Shown: positions 47,160 through 58,303 of the stretch, piece by piece
How positions within the stretch are numbered: the first letter of the stretch is position 1
Layout: every line of letters begins with the position of its first letter
From: Xanthostigma xanthostigma
Lineage: Eukaryota; Arthropoda; Insecta; Raphidioptera; Raphidiidae
NCBI GenBank assembly: GCA_963575645.1
Contig: OY754469.1
Coordinates: 15,766,001 to 15,830,000 of the forward strand
Direction: 5' to 3'
DNA length: 64,000 bases
Position numbers and translations under genes: made by a program
Notes under the pieces: generated by a model
What the model was told of the DNA's origin: nothing
Databases searched by the model: none
The model's input: only the letters and a program-made list of their open reading frames with translations

Positions 47160-49265
47160 AGCGTCCTACCTAAGATCGCTTAGCTGTAAGCCCAACCCAC
47201 CCACAATGTGCATTCTTTAATAAGTATTGATCAGTAATCGGTAATAAAGCGATACAATATTAACCATCAATGATATGTAATAATATAGTAATGATAGAGT
47301 GCGGCAGCAGGGGTTGGGGGGGATGCATTACATAGTATCCATAAATAATAGGTTTTGTTTATCTAGAGCAAGGTGGTACTCTATGATTCTCTGTGCACGT
47401 TACGTTTTTGTTGTGCAATTGTAATAAGAAACACATAGTGTTTCTTCAAATTAGCATATGATGCATACCCACTAGCCTATAGAAAAACTTGATGTTGGTG
47501 TGTTCCAACGACAGATTTTATCGAAGTTTTTACTAAATAGATTCATGGCTTCAGACCAGCACCATAATTAGTGCGGTGCTCAGGTACAGGGCGCAGATCC
47601 TGGAGGGACGCAGAAATCACCAGACCAGGACCAAGTTTTGGGTCATTAGAACATTTTTCAAGGGCGCAGTTATATAATAATAATAATGCATTTATTTAAA
47701 TAAAACCTCAGAGAGGTGATTAATTTAGAAGCTAGTTACGGCACTGCTTCACACGCGCGGTTTTTGCTTTGCAACAATTGCGACTTGTACTTAGCCTAGT
47801 TAAAAAAATAGGTGGTGCGAATTACGGATAAATCAAACGGCCGACCGAATTATCGGACAGTAATGACAACGGTGTTACATGTAAAAGCGTTACCATTACT
47901 AATCGGCCGATTGATTTATCAATCATTCGCGACTAGCTTTTAGCATTGATTCTGAATTTTATGAGAAACGTTAAATTGGGTGGAGAAGATTGAAGCGTCA
48001 TTTCAGGGCACAAACGAGTTTCGGGTCGGACGGGTCTACGTTTTCTAACTATGGACGGTTCCAGACACTCAATGCTATTAGATACGAACTATGGAGGGTA
48101 TAGGGTAAGGAGAACAATCTCTGTGTATGAAAAGTGTCCGTCAAAAAGAGTGTCAATTTCTCTCTGATGATTCTATAGGTTTTATTTAAAAAAATAATGT
48201 TTGATTACGTAAGTGATTGAGGTTTTATTTACTGTGAATATATTAACTACTCTAGTCGCCAAACATATTAAATATTTCTTTCAAAACACTTCACTTCGTC
48301 TACAACTGCTAAGTTTACATGAAACACTTTTTCTACACTAGTGCCATTCTGGTCACTTTTTGAAATGTTATTTGACGCTTTCAGATGGACACTTTTCCAG
48401 TTTTACCCCCATACAAGATGGTTCTCCTTACCTCTACCCTTCAAGTCGAAATGAATTAAAATAAAATCAGGAAAACTGAAAAGTTCTACTGATATTTAGT
48501 TAATTTTTGTTACTTTTAGTTAGTTACTTTTTTGTCCAACTCAATTCAGATGGTAGGTAATACTGAATAGACTTTGTCGAATAAAAGTCTTATCTAAAAT
48601 ATTAAGTGTCAACCCGCTGGCCGAGACTCGCCGTTGCCATTGCAGATACTGCCTATGATTGCCCCTGAAATTACTAATCATGCCGCTACTGATCGCTTTT
48701 ATAATAATAATAATAATAATAAGTTTTATTTCATATATATGACTACAGAGCCGTGAAATAAGTCAAAAATTGGTACAAATTTCTATATATATTTTTTCAG
48801 ATCATAATTTGTCTGGGCTATTAAAATCTTATTAGTGCGCAAATTCCCCACCTTGCCACTATCTTCTCTAAACGATTCTAAATCAGTCATTTGAATTACT
48901 GCACGAACTAATCGGGGTATTCCTGTACCTCAGTATGTATAACAACTAACGACTACAATAAACAAGATACAAAAGACTAGAACATAAATGTGTGTAGTAA
49001 CCCAGATTTTAATTTTGTTAATGTTGTATTTTTGTGAACAGCTGGACATGAACCGCGGACCTTACCTTTCTATAAACCGGTTGTCAATCAACCGAACCAA
49101 ACTTCAGTTACGCTACAAACTTTTAACTTTTGTATTTTGATTATACCATTGAATCAAATTCCTGTAATATAGATTATATCAATATTTACGATAACACGTT
49201 TAATTAAATAAACATTCTCAACTTTCATCAAAATCGGTCTAGCGCCTCAGATATTTATGAGATAT
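47160..49265. other. No gene seen
   Basis: AT-rich with (AAT)n runs at 47680 and 48700 that look like LINE tails followed by TTTATTT. Nothing else identifiable. Confidence 0.35.
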
Positions 49266-49266
49266 T

Positions 49267-49427
49267 AGCTCTGTTCCACGCTGTCTGAGAACGGTAACAG
49301 AACCGTCACCGTCTTGCGCAGTAGGTATCTAACATGAAACTGTTTGTATCGGTTTTCGAGCTACTGCGTAAGACTGTGAGCTACTGCGCAAGACTTACTA
49401 TTCTCAGAGAGTTTAGACAAAGCTATA
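49267..49427. mobile_element. MITE of the GAGAACGGTAACAGAACCG family, copy 1
   Basis: Ends TAGCTCTGTTCC... and ...GACAAAGCTA, with CTGAGAACGGTAACAGAACC and repeated GAGCTACTGCGCAAGACT inside. Degenerate relative to copy 2 (49881-50050). Confidence 0.55.
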
Positions 49428-49430
49428 TAA

Positions 49431-49702
49431 TCTGTATAAAAATGCGGGAAGAAAAAAAAAGAGTGTGGTACCGATTTGAGTGTGTTAATTCGCATATATT
49501 GTGATGAAAAATACATCGTTCTCTTCGTTTTAATGAGAGGAAGTGCACAATATATGTTTCATCACGATGTGTGCGAATTAACACAGGTAAAATCGTTTCA
49601 GGAGAAATCCATATAAATACTTACAAAAGGGGTGCGTAATAACGTTGAAACTTTAAAATTTAATGAATTATGGTCGAATTTCAACCACTGGGCGACCACT
49701 AG
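49431..49702 (+). mobile_element. Helitron, complete short copy
   Basis: TCTGTATAAAAATGCGGGAA to CACTGGGCGACCACTAG followed by T. Uninterrupted version (272 bases) of the element at 45256-46253. Confidence 0.75.
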
Positions 49703-49880
49703 TAGTTGGAAATAAGCAACTCTTTATTGACAAACAAATTGTCATTCGACTGATTTTTAAGTTAGCTTAAAAATATGTGATAGTTATATTGAATCGGATA
49801 TATTTTGTGCCGATCACAAACCTTTTCAGCAAATTGAACCGATTTTTTTTTTGTTTAATTTTGTTACGTATGTATACAGA

Positions 49881-50050
49881 AGGTTTGTTCCCAGCAGCCA
49901 GAGAACGGTAACAGAACCGTCGCCGTCTTGTGCAGTAGCTAAACCGAAACAATTTATATCGATTTTTGAGCTACTGCGCATGACAACCTTGCGCAGTAAC
50001 AAGACTATGATGGTTCTGTTACTGTTCTCTGACTGCTTGGAACAAACCTA
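49881..50050. mobile_element. MITE of the GAGAACGGTAACAGAACCG family, copy 2
   Basis: Ends AGGTTTGTTCCCAGCAGCCA and complement TGACTGCTTGGAACAAACCT. Interior GAGCTACTGCGCATGACAAC repeated inversely. No ORF. Confidence 0.75.
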
Positions 50051-50504
50051 GTATATGTTGAATAATACAGTATGTTAATAACTTTTCAGCATCGATGTAA
50101 TTGACCTTGTAAAGGTCAAAAGTGTCAACTGTGATCAACACAATGGGGCAACGGTGCGTACAAAGTAACATTGATCTTTTCAACTTCAACATGCATTTCG
50201 AATATATGAATTACTTAAACTAATAATTCTTTCTAAAAATGGCATTTTATCAAAATGACAGCTTCTATTTTATTATCAAATCGGCATTGCATATTTGCAT
50301 ATAGAGAACGGCGGGAATTCTTATTAAATAAATCTTTAAACACTCACTTCGATTAACCAAGGTCAATTATTATACGTGAGAAAACATTTTTATTTGATTT
50401 TTAACTTTTTTCCGGCCATTGTTATTTTTTTCTTTGAAATAAAGAAACTGATCGCAAGGATCTCGAGGAGGAGAATCGAAAAAGTATGTCCGTATGAAAG
50501 GTAA

Positions 50505-50610
50505 TCATATATAAAAACGAGAAGGAAAAAAGTTGTGGTACCGATTCGAGTGTGTTAATTCGCTCGCATTGTGATGAAACATACATCGCTCTCTTCGTTA
50601 AATGCCTATA
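50505..50610 (+). mobile_element. Helitron 5' fragment
   Basis: GGTACCGATTCGAGTGTGTTAATTCG-type start shared with 49431, truncated after CTCTTCGTTAAATG. Confidence 0.5.
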
Positions 50611-51214
50611 TTCAGCGAACACTATTAAAGATAGAAGTTACTAAGCTTGGAACAAATTTATTCGTTAGAATAAAATTTACTTTCAATTCACCAATAAAAA
50701 TATCAGGTAGAAGGAGCTAGTTAAAGAATAATAATATACACTGCACTCATGGAACTAGTTCTATGACTGCACTATACTCCTTGCTCTTTTTGTTGTATAT
50801 TTTGACGTTCACCCAAAATCCGACCGATAGCGTTAGTGTAAACATTAATAAAATCACAAAATAATAATGTTTTATCCTCTTCTAATTGGACACAAAACTT
50901 CCACTCACTTTAATGTTTTACAACTATACATTTCACAAAAGGTTAATAAACAACACATAAATAAATTCACAAGAGCAACTGCAGATATAATACTCCACGT
51001 TTATAGGTTAGGTATTATGATCTATGTGGCGGCCATTATTATTTTATCAGGCGAATAAATATTTATACCCTCGAAGTAAAATAGAATAGACTTATATCTG
51101 CAATAAACATAATTATGTTTGATGAATTGAATTATCGCTATTTATTCGCAGGAATAGCTACCTGAAGAACAAATTAACCGAATAAATAACTACTTACGTT
51201 CGGTGAATATGGCC

Positions 51215-51552
51215 AATAATGAGAGGAGGTGCATAATATATATGTTTCATCACGATGTGTACGAATTACCGCAGGTAAAATCGATTCAGGATAAATCTAT
51301 ATAATTAATACGTGAAGAAAAAACTTTGTTCCAATTTTTAAACACATTGCGTGCACCGCGGAGGAGTGCGAGATTTGCCATAGTTAAAGTTCATATGGAA
51401 AAGGAGTGCAGAAAGATAAAATTTACGTATATGTTTTACACGCACATTAAATTAAATAAAACATTCATTGTTTACGTTCATACACTGTAACAAATCAGCA
51501 AAGAAATGCGGAGTGAATTACAGTTGAATTTCGACCACTGGGCGATCACTAG
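51215..51552 (+). mobile_element. Helitron 3' part
   Basis: From GAGAGGAGGTGCATAATATA to GAATTTCGACCACTGGGCGA-TCACTAG followed by T. The 5' end is missing and about 180 bases of unrelated sequence are inserted (51320-51510). Confidence 0.55.
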
Positions 51553-51589
51553 TATTAATAAATTTTTTGAATCATTCAAAGTTTCAATC

Positions 51590-51760
51590 CTGCGTGAAAT
51601 CTATTACTTTTTAGATATTTCTGAAGAAGATCCAAATCCGGATCGAAACGTCATCTTGTGTTATATTGATTTGTATTTTTATCATTTTTTGTCAATATAT
51701 CGTATGATCTGAGAAAAATTGGTCGACAATTTTATTTACATGAATTAATAAATGTTTTTT
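51590..51760 (+). mobile_element. Penelope-like 3' fragment with hammerhead-like motif, copy 1
   Basis: CTGAAGA (51621) - GATCC/GGATC stem - GAAACGTC (51645-51652), then GTATGATCTGAGAAAAATTG and GTCGACAATTTTATTT shared with 53331-53546. No coding part. Confidence 0.55.
51621..51652 (+). ncRNA. Hammerhead ribozyme-like core, second copy
   Basis: Identical in all core positions to 53425-53456. Here AGAT upstream can pair with ATCT right after GTC, giving a short stem I. Activity unknown. Confidence 0.4.
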
Positions 51761-52430
51761 AAATTTTAATGCGGCAAGAATCCACAGAAAAAAAATCTTA
51801 GCTAAATATAAATAGATACCTATATGTAGTACCTCGGCTCCAATTCGGAAGATTTTTTTGTGTTTTAATCGAAGCATACCTATAGTAAATATTTTATTTC
51901 TTTCCATCTCGTGTAAATTAATAGTCGATATCGAATATTCTTAGTAAGTAATTAATATTTAGCAAAACTGATTTCGAAGCAGATTTGCTTTAATTACTAA
52001 TTCAACAAAGTTTTATTGTCTTGTAGGTAATTTGTAATTATAGCAAAACGTTATCTCAAACACATTTGTCATTCCAGTGAATAAAATATAATAACCCTGT
52101 GCAATTAAATTATCTCATACTACATAATAATAATAATAATAAATTTATTGATCAAAGAAATCAATGGAATAAATGAGTTCAGTAACAAAACTGCTGTTTT
52201 TTAACTCTACCCCTTATAAAAAATGCAAATATTTGTGAATGAAACAAACATAGATATTAAAAATACTACTACGAATTATAATTTCTAATAGTGGCATCTT
52301 TCTCTTTCCACATAATAAAATTATAAAATGAACTTATACAAAAAAACACTACAATCAGCAGCCACCCTGCACCCACGTTTTGAGTCTCACTTTGAAGAAA
52401 TATACTCAAACATTTAATTTCATTTGGTAA

Positions 52431-52872
52431 AGGCCGCTGCACACGAGGCTAGAAACGCTGCTAGATTCCTTGCAAGTTTTGCCTACTACTTTTCTAGCGC
52501 TGGTTTTCTTGATTGCTATTATGTGATCGCTTCACACGAGACGTTTTTCCAAGCTAGTTTTGTGAATAAATCTGTTGCGTGCGCAGTGACAGTTCAAATA
52601 TAATCACAGAGTAAAACGGGTCTGTTGTCTGACTGAGCAGAATGACGCCATGTTGATTTGTGGGCGTTTGTTGAAGTCGCCAACGTGACAAGATACTGCT
52701 TTCTTGCTCATACCTTGCGGACCTAGCAAAGGAAAATATCCCCTGTTCTAATTTTAAAACCTATCTTGTGAGCTAGCAGGCGAGTCCGCAGGGACGTCAT
52801 TTCCAGCTTCGTACACAGCCTATCGGCCAGTAGAACTCCAAGCAGTGTTTTTAGCCTCGTGTGCAGCGGCCT
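52431..52872. mobile_element. Harbinger-like MITE AGGCCGCTGCACACG, copy 1
   Basis: Ends AGGCCGCTGCACACGAGGCT and complement, flanked by TAA (52428-52430, 52873-52875), the 3-base duplication of PIF/Harbinger. Confidence 0.85.
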
Positions 52873-52876
52873 TAAT

Positions 52877-53210
52877 ATGTTGTATAATACGCACCACGAA
52901 TCTAAAAGACTCGGAAGTTAGATGCGAATGCGGTCTTGCGCTTATACAGACTGTTGAAAAACTACAAACTCGCAACTCAACAAAAATGAATAACAATAAC
53001 AACTTGACAATAGCGTACTCGACTGTACTTTAAAGCAGGAAAGCGACAAGTGACAAAGGCAACGAGCGATCACGGCCAATCACCGACGAGCGCACGTTCC
53101 GTGCAGGTAGCTGGGAGGTGGTGGGAGTATCAACGGCTCTAAAATGTGCCTTTGCGACGCTGTTTGTGACTAACTTCTGAACTTTTTAGATCCGTGGCGC
53201 GTATTATACC
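52877..53210. mobile_element. TATAATACGCGCCACG MITE, copy 2
   Basis: Inverse of 25102-25412: TATAATACGCACCACGAATC at the left, GATCCGTGGCGCGTATTATA at the right, TTTAAAGCAGGAAAGCGACA inside. Directly next to the previous MITE. Confidence 0.7.
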
Positions 53211-53330
53211 AGTTGTGCCGTCATTATGAGTGAATGTCTTCGTAAATCTATAGTTTATCGAGGTACATATATAGACGATTTACAGTACAAAAATGTTCTG
53301 TACATACCACCGCTAGTGGAGTTATTTTTT

Positions 53331-53546
53331 ATAAATAAATAAAATTGTCGGCCAATTTTTCTCAGACCATATATTGACAAAAAATAACTTAATTTTAATT
53401 AATTTTTATATTTTTTAGATATTTCTGAAGAAGATCCAAATCCGGATCGAAACGTCAACTTGTGTTATATATTGTTTTGTATTTTTATTATTTTTTGTCA
53501 GTATATGGTCTGAGAAAAATTGGTCGACAATTTTATTTATTTGAAG
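53331..53546 (+). mobile_element. Hammerhead-bearing repeat with inverted ends, copy 2
   Basis: About 55-base inverted ends (AAATAAATAAAATTGTCGGC ... CAATTTTATTTATTT) enclose CTGAAGA (53425-53431), stem GATCC/GGATC and GAAACGTC (53449-53456). Inverted terminal copies around a hammerhead are known from Penelope-like elements. Confidence 0.6.
53425..53456 (+). ncRNA. Hammerhead ribozyme-like core
   Basis: CTGAAGA fits the conserved CUGANGA. GATCC...GGATC forms a 5-base stem II with loop AAATCC. GAAAC-GTC gives the conserved GAAA, a very short stem III and the GUC cleavage triplet. Stem I is weak in this copy. Activity is not known. Confidence 0.45.
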
Positions 53547-53821
53547 AGTTCTATTCAGACGTTAATCAAAGATTTGTATTTTCTACAAACTTCGGGTTGA
53601 CAAGGTTGTTTATTCAGCCAGTGCGGGCAGGCTTTTTTTGTTAAGAGGATACACTCTAATCATTTGATCGGATAGGGCAAGAGAAAAAAACTTGATCTGT
53701 GAAGTAATTCACAATATATTTACTGCCTACGTGTAAATTTCGATTCATGAAAAGTGAAGCATTGAGTTATTTCAGAGATACAGTTTCTATTCATCAGCGT
53801 GCCACAAATAATCTTCGCTTA

Positions 53822-54276
53822 AGGCCGCTGCACACGAGGCTAGTTTTGCCTCTGAAATCGCTGCTGGAACTTGCGCTGGCTGGCGTGCGAGCTACGAGGA
53901 TGGAAATGACGTCACTGCAAAATCGCGTGCGAGGTCACAAGATGGATTTCAAAATTAGTACCGGGGCTATTTTTCTTGCTTGTTCGTCTGCTAATTGTTT
54001 TGAGCAAGACAGTATCTTCTCACGTAGGCGATATGAACCAACGCCCACAAACAAACGCTGCGCCATAGTGTGTGTTTTGTTCAGAGACAATAAACGTCCA
54101 CTTTTGTTAACTTTTGAATTATTACTGCGCGCGCACCAAACCCATCTACAAAGCAAGCTTCAATACATGCATCGTGTGAAGCCATCACCAAAACCAGAGC
54201 CACAGCACGCTTGAAATATAGCAGCCAAATGTAGGAAGGAATCTAGCGGCAAAACTAGCCTCGTGTGCAGCGGCCT
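53822..54276. mobile_element. Harbinger-like MITE AGGCCGCTGCACACG, copy 2
   Basis: Same ends as 52431-52872, flanked by TTA (53819-53821, 54277-54279). The open frame on the plus strand through it starts outside the element and is not conserved. Confidence 0.85.
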
Positions 54277-54820
54277 TTAACATCAATGGTAATATTTATG
54301 TTTTATCTGAAGATTATTGTCCTAATCGATTCAATATAAACATTAAACTTGTACTAAACATCAAAAGCACGTCAATTACGCGATCATACGAAGGCTAAAA
54401 GGTCGTTTCGTATAGCTAATTAGCAATAGCTTTTTACATAAATAATGATTAATAAACGTTTTATACTCGAAACATGTGAAATGAAAGTATTTAAATACTG
54501 CAATACGAGTCATGCTGCTGGGATGTTGAAGACAGTGAAAGTGACCGTTAGTAACTCGTGTAACGGGTAATTTGAGATGTTAACACAGCGGTAACAGTAA
54601 AGGTTCTTGCAACCAGAGCGCTATATAAATACTGCGAAACGGTCCAAATACGTACCTACTTTGAAAATAAAATAAGATGTCAGTTTGCGAAATACTATTT
54701 TTGTTTGCACTCTTCGATTATTCAAGGCTAAATTAATAATCGTGAAACGAAAATAATAATCTAAGATCCGGTATTAGAAATATATACCCTCATCTGTTAT
54801 TTGATGATGACAAAGATTAT

Positions 54821-55364
54821 ACAGTATGTAAACACGTAAGGTGCACATAGGGAAATTAACATTGGGAAAAAATGACTGGATCAGAGTGAGCCTTGAAATC
54901 TTGTTTTTTTCAATTTGACAGATACCTAATATTCTTTTGCAAAATGAATGTGTATACTACCGAAGAAAATGTTGAAATGATTACAACATAGTCGGACTTT
55001 TATTTATTAATAAAATACTTAAATATGGTACGAGATCAAATATCTCCGCCTATTCGTGTTGAACCTAAAGACATTGGGTCACTGATTTATCAACGCGCAT
55101 ACGTCATACCAGTCAGACAAACAGATGGAGTTGTTTTTTTTTTTTTATTTTTGTACAAAAAAATTAAAATAATGATTTATACGAGCTTTTTATTATTAAA
55201 AAATCCAAGTAAAATAAAAACAAATCAAAATAAAATAGAAATCCTCAAGATTACCACAATAATTCAATAGAAATAACAATTAATGCAGTCATGGCTAACT
55301 CTGATCCAAGTATTTTTTCCCAATGCTAATTTCCCTATGTGCACCTTACGTGTTTACATACTGT
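54821..55364. mobile_element. TA-flanked MITE, mariner-like ends
   Basis: About 70-base inverted ends starting ACAGTATGTAAACACGTAAG, with TA on both sides (54819-54820, 55365-55366). Contains GGTGCACATAGGGAAATTA... near both ends. Confidence 0.75.
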
Positions 55365-55966
55365 ATATTAAATAATATAGATAAATTGCAAATGGGTTGC
55401 CTAGCTAAATCTCGTACCAATGTTGTTAAATAAAATAAATTCTGATTAACTTTTTTAAATCAACTTCCCCGATTTGTTAATCATAAAAATCGAGCATTAG
55501 CTGAGAGAATATGACACAAGGAATTAGGAAAATAGATGTTGCCTAATTTCCCCGCAGCACAACTGTAAGTTGTCAGGTATAAACAGCTTAGCAAGCGTTA
55601 TTAATTATACCCTCATCACTTATAGTCCGGGGGCCAGTAACAGGTTTTTCTTACCAATTTCCGCATGCCTCAAAGACTCGTAAAAAGCTTTAGACAGTTG
55701 GACTATGTAGCATCGTGGCCGTCAGCTGCGGCACTATCGGGGGAATAGGTAGCTTTATAGCTTCGGAAATATTTTGAAAATAAAGAAATCAGCCGCTCTT
55801 TTGTTTTATAAATCTGTCAGAAATAAACTAGTTCGGCATGCTTAGATTAATTTTTACATGACGTGGAACATAATATTATGTAGCTAACCATGGCAACGAA
55901 TAGCAAATATCATATTGAATACGATCCATTACCCGAGTGATATCAGAAATTCTTTAATATAATAAA

Positions 55967-56329
55967 ATGTCAACATTTTTGAAGTGGTCCCGTCACCCAA
56001 TTGGCTGGAATTTTTGTGTATTTTGTCAAAAGAAAAGTTCAACGTTAAAATTAATCAACGAAGATTTGTGCAAGTGCCGTAATATACTCACTATTCGAAA
56101 AAATTATAATTTAGCAGCAAGAGATGTAATACTTCCTGAACAACCTAATGATTTTCAACTGTATCATAGCGATTGCTATCGACGCTTTACAGCTTTACCG
56201 CCAAAATATCGACGTTCCCAACTTTCTCTTCTACCACACCCTTTTTTGTATCAGCTGACAATCTTTCCCCCAATATACAAGCAGCTGACGATTTTATTTA
56301 TTTTAAATATTATAAAAACTACCTTTTGA
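55967..56329 (+). CDS. Transposon ORF with possible zinc-binding motif
   Basis: MSTFLKWSRHPIGWNFCVFC at the start, CKCRNILTIRKNYNLAARD, then YHSDCYRRFTALPPKYR. The Cys-x2-Cys near the start with His-x3-Cys later resembles the N-terminal zinc-binding modules of uncharacterised insect transposon proteins; after about residue 88 the sequence loses character. Probably the first part of a truncated element protein. The start of a second copy lies at 28920. Confidence 0.45.
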   Translation: MSTFLKWSRHPIGWNFCVFCQKKSSTLKLINEDLCKCRNILTIRKNYNLAARDVILPEQPNDFQLYHSDCYRRFTALPPKYRRSQLSLLPHPFLYQLTIFPPIYKQLTILFILNIIKTTF

Positions 56330-56509
56330 CAAAGTTTCATGTGATAGGGAATGACTGAATTCATATTAATTTCGTCAAGTTCGTATGATCAGCTGACGTA
56401 ACATCCACCATCGTACAGCCAGCTGACGTTTTTTTTTTATGAAAGATCATTAATAACTATCTTTTGACAAGTTTTCAATCGATAGGTAATGATAAAAAAT
56501 ATTATTCAA

Positions 56510-56640
56510 ATAAATAAAATTATCGACCAATTTTTTTCAGACTATACCTATATTGACAAAAAATAATAAATTATAAATCAATATTTCACTAGATGACGTT
56601 TCGAAATAATCTAAAAAATATATAAATTAATTAGTATAAT
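56510..56640 (-). mobile_element. Hammerhead-repeat fragment, copy 3 (deleted core)
   Basis: Minus strand: TTTTAGATTATTTCGAAACGTC, lacking CTGAAGA and stem II by a roughly 20-base deletion, followed by TCTAGTG and the shared TTGGTCGATAATTTTATTTA end. Confidence 0.5.
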
Positions 56641-57434
56641 ATCTACTTTCTAATAGAATAGAGTTTGAATTATCAAATTTTAATGAAAAATTAATAACGA
56701 ACAGTTTTTTGATAAGTAGTCATGGATACCTATGTACCTAACAGACGTTTGTCAAAGATTTGGATATAAAAATTATTATCTTTTTAACCGTGCGTGGGAG
56801 GCTATTCCACCGATACTGGCGCAGCTGACGGCCACTATGCTATATGGTACTACTGTCTGAGCATTTTGCGAGTTTTTCAGCCGCGCGGAAATGGACGACC
56901 TAAATAGGTCGCTGGCCCCCGGACTATTATATTTAAGCATTTTTTTTATTTTTATGAAATGAAAAGTTATTTCATTCCCTATACCCAACAATATTGGGTT
57001 GCCTCAGCAAAAGTTTGTCACATTGATGGTTGTCTAGATTTTAGATTTCTTCAGAAAGAAGATTTTTCCGATTGTGTAAGCAAGCTCCATTGATCAAATA
57101 CTAGATTCAAGTCAGATTAAATATTAACTATCGGAAAAATCTTCTTTCAGATGACAAATTTTAATCGCCGATGACCTCGGTTGTTTAGCATCTATAATCT
57201 ACAATCTCATTCTGAAATTTTAAGACGTTCTTGCTATTGATGAACTGCGTTTGGAGCTATGCTATTTTGTGTCTAAACTGAGAACTAATAAAATCAAACC
57301 AATTGTCAAATGATATTTATTTTCATGGAACTGTTCAAAAAATCTGATTATATTCAGTTGTACTAATCACTGACCTGGTTTACATTCTTTTATATTTCCA
57401 GTGGCAGTTTTTAATAATAGAAGCACAAAGTAAA

Positions 57435-58043
57435 AAAAAGCGAGTGTGCTTTAGACCACACGACTGAAGTAAAACTTCTTCCTGCCATATACCTAATATA
57501 ATATATAATAATGATACAATAATATTCGATAATCTATCACCATATTTTGATTAGACATCCTGATTTAACGACACAATATAACCTCACTCTGTATCACATA
57601 TCTACAAAGACGAAATGTTTAAAATATAATTTTTGATTAATTAATAGGCAAAATATGTATATATATTTATTAGCATAATTATAATACATTTAAAAGGATT
57701 TATTAACTAACCTACATTATTTTCTCTTTACAAAATGCAGCAAAATTCGATGAAATGTATTTTTGATACAAAAACAATTGTTTTCATTTTAAACTTCAAA
57801 TATGTAGTTGTAAAAAAAAATGAATTTCGATTAATGCTCCGTGTTTGTCGCACTCACTAACTCCCTCTCAGCTTCCAATATACGAAACGTAACTCTCTCT
57901 CTCTCTTACTATCTTCATTAACTTATATCTCCCTCTCAACTACCGTTCGCCTTGTCCGATGACGCACTTCCGTAAACGCTTTCGTCAGGCATTTACCAAC
58001 TTACTCCCCAAGTCAGGCGTGCTTAAAGAAGTTTTACTTCAAT
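57435..58043. mobile_element. AAGTAAAACTTCTT MITE, copy 2
   Basis: CGAGTGTGCTTTAGACCACA-CGACTGAAGTAAAACTTCTT at the left, TTAAAGAAGTTTTACTTCAA at the right. Interior CTTATATCTCCCTCTCAACT as in the other copies. Confidence 0.7.
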
Positions 58044-58303
58044 AAGTAACAGCTGACTCGATTGCGCGTTAGATCCTGAAAAACGGCAGCGCTTTCAGCT
58101 TGTTTACCGGTAGACGTACCGCCGCGACGTCTGAGTGTGCCGCCAGCCTTACAGTGAGCGCGGTTGGTGCAAAGCTCATGGCGGCGTAAATATATAGAGG
58201 TATATATACACATCGTCCCACTGACATCGATGCCGAAGCGAAGCGCGGTTTGATGCGTGCTCTGAATCACAACAATCACAAACACGGCCCAGTTGCACAA
58301 CAT
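58034..58303 (-). CDS. Hypothetical ORF with signal-peptide-like start
   Basis: 89 codons starting MLCNWAVFVIVVIQSTHQTA, a plausible cleavable signal sequence (hydrophobic core VFVIVVI). It lies in a CpG-rich stretch that I did not match to other repeats in the window and runs into the edge of a MITE near 58043. Internal GT sites (for example after ATCGAT at about 58228) could make the first part a 5' exon. It could be a first exon of Duox, a short secreted peptide, or chance. I recognise no family beyond the signal-like start. Confidence 0.2.
   Translation of the reverse strand: MLCNWAVFVIVVIQSTHQTALRFGIDVSGTMCIYTSIYLRRHELCTNRAHCKAGGTLRRRGGTSTGKQAESAAVFQDLTRNRVSCYLLK

Larger units (their letters stand above)
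55623..56926 (+). mobile_element. TAGTCCGGG element, Harbinger-like
   Basis: Ends TAGTCCGGGGGCCAG and complement, flanked by TTA (55620-55622, 56927-56929). Subterminal CAGCTGACGG, GGCCGTCAGCTG and CTCGTAAAAAGC/GCGAGTTTTT are inverted. Contains a 120-codon ORF and a reversed hammerhead-repeat fragment (about 56510-56640). Confidence 0.75.

Noticed and set aside
53747-54214. 155-codon plus-strand ORF
   Set aside because: Runs from unrelated sequence into a TTA-flanked MITE; not present as an ORF in the sister MITE copy.
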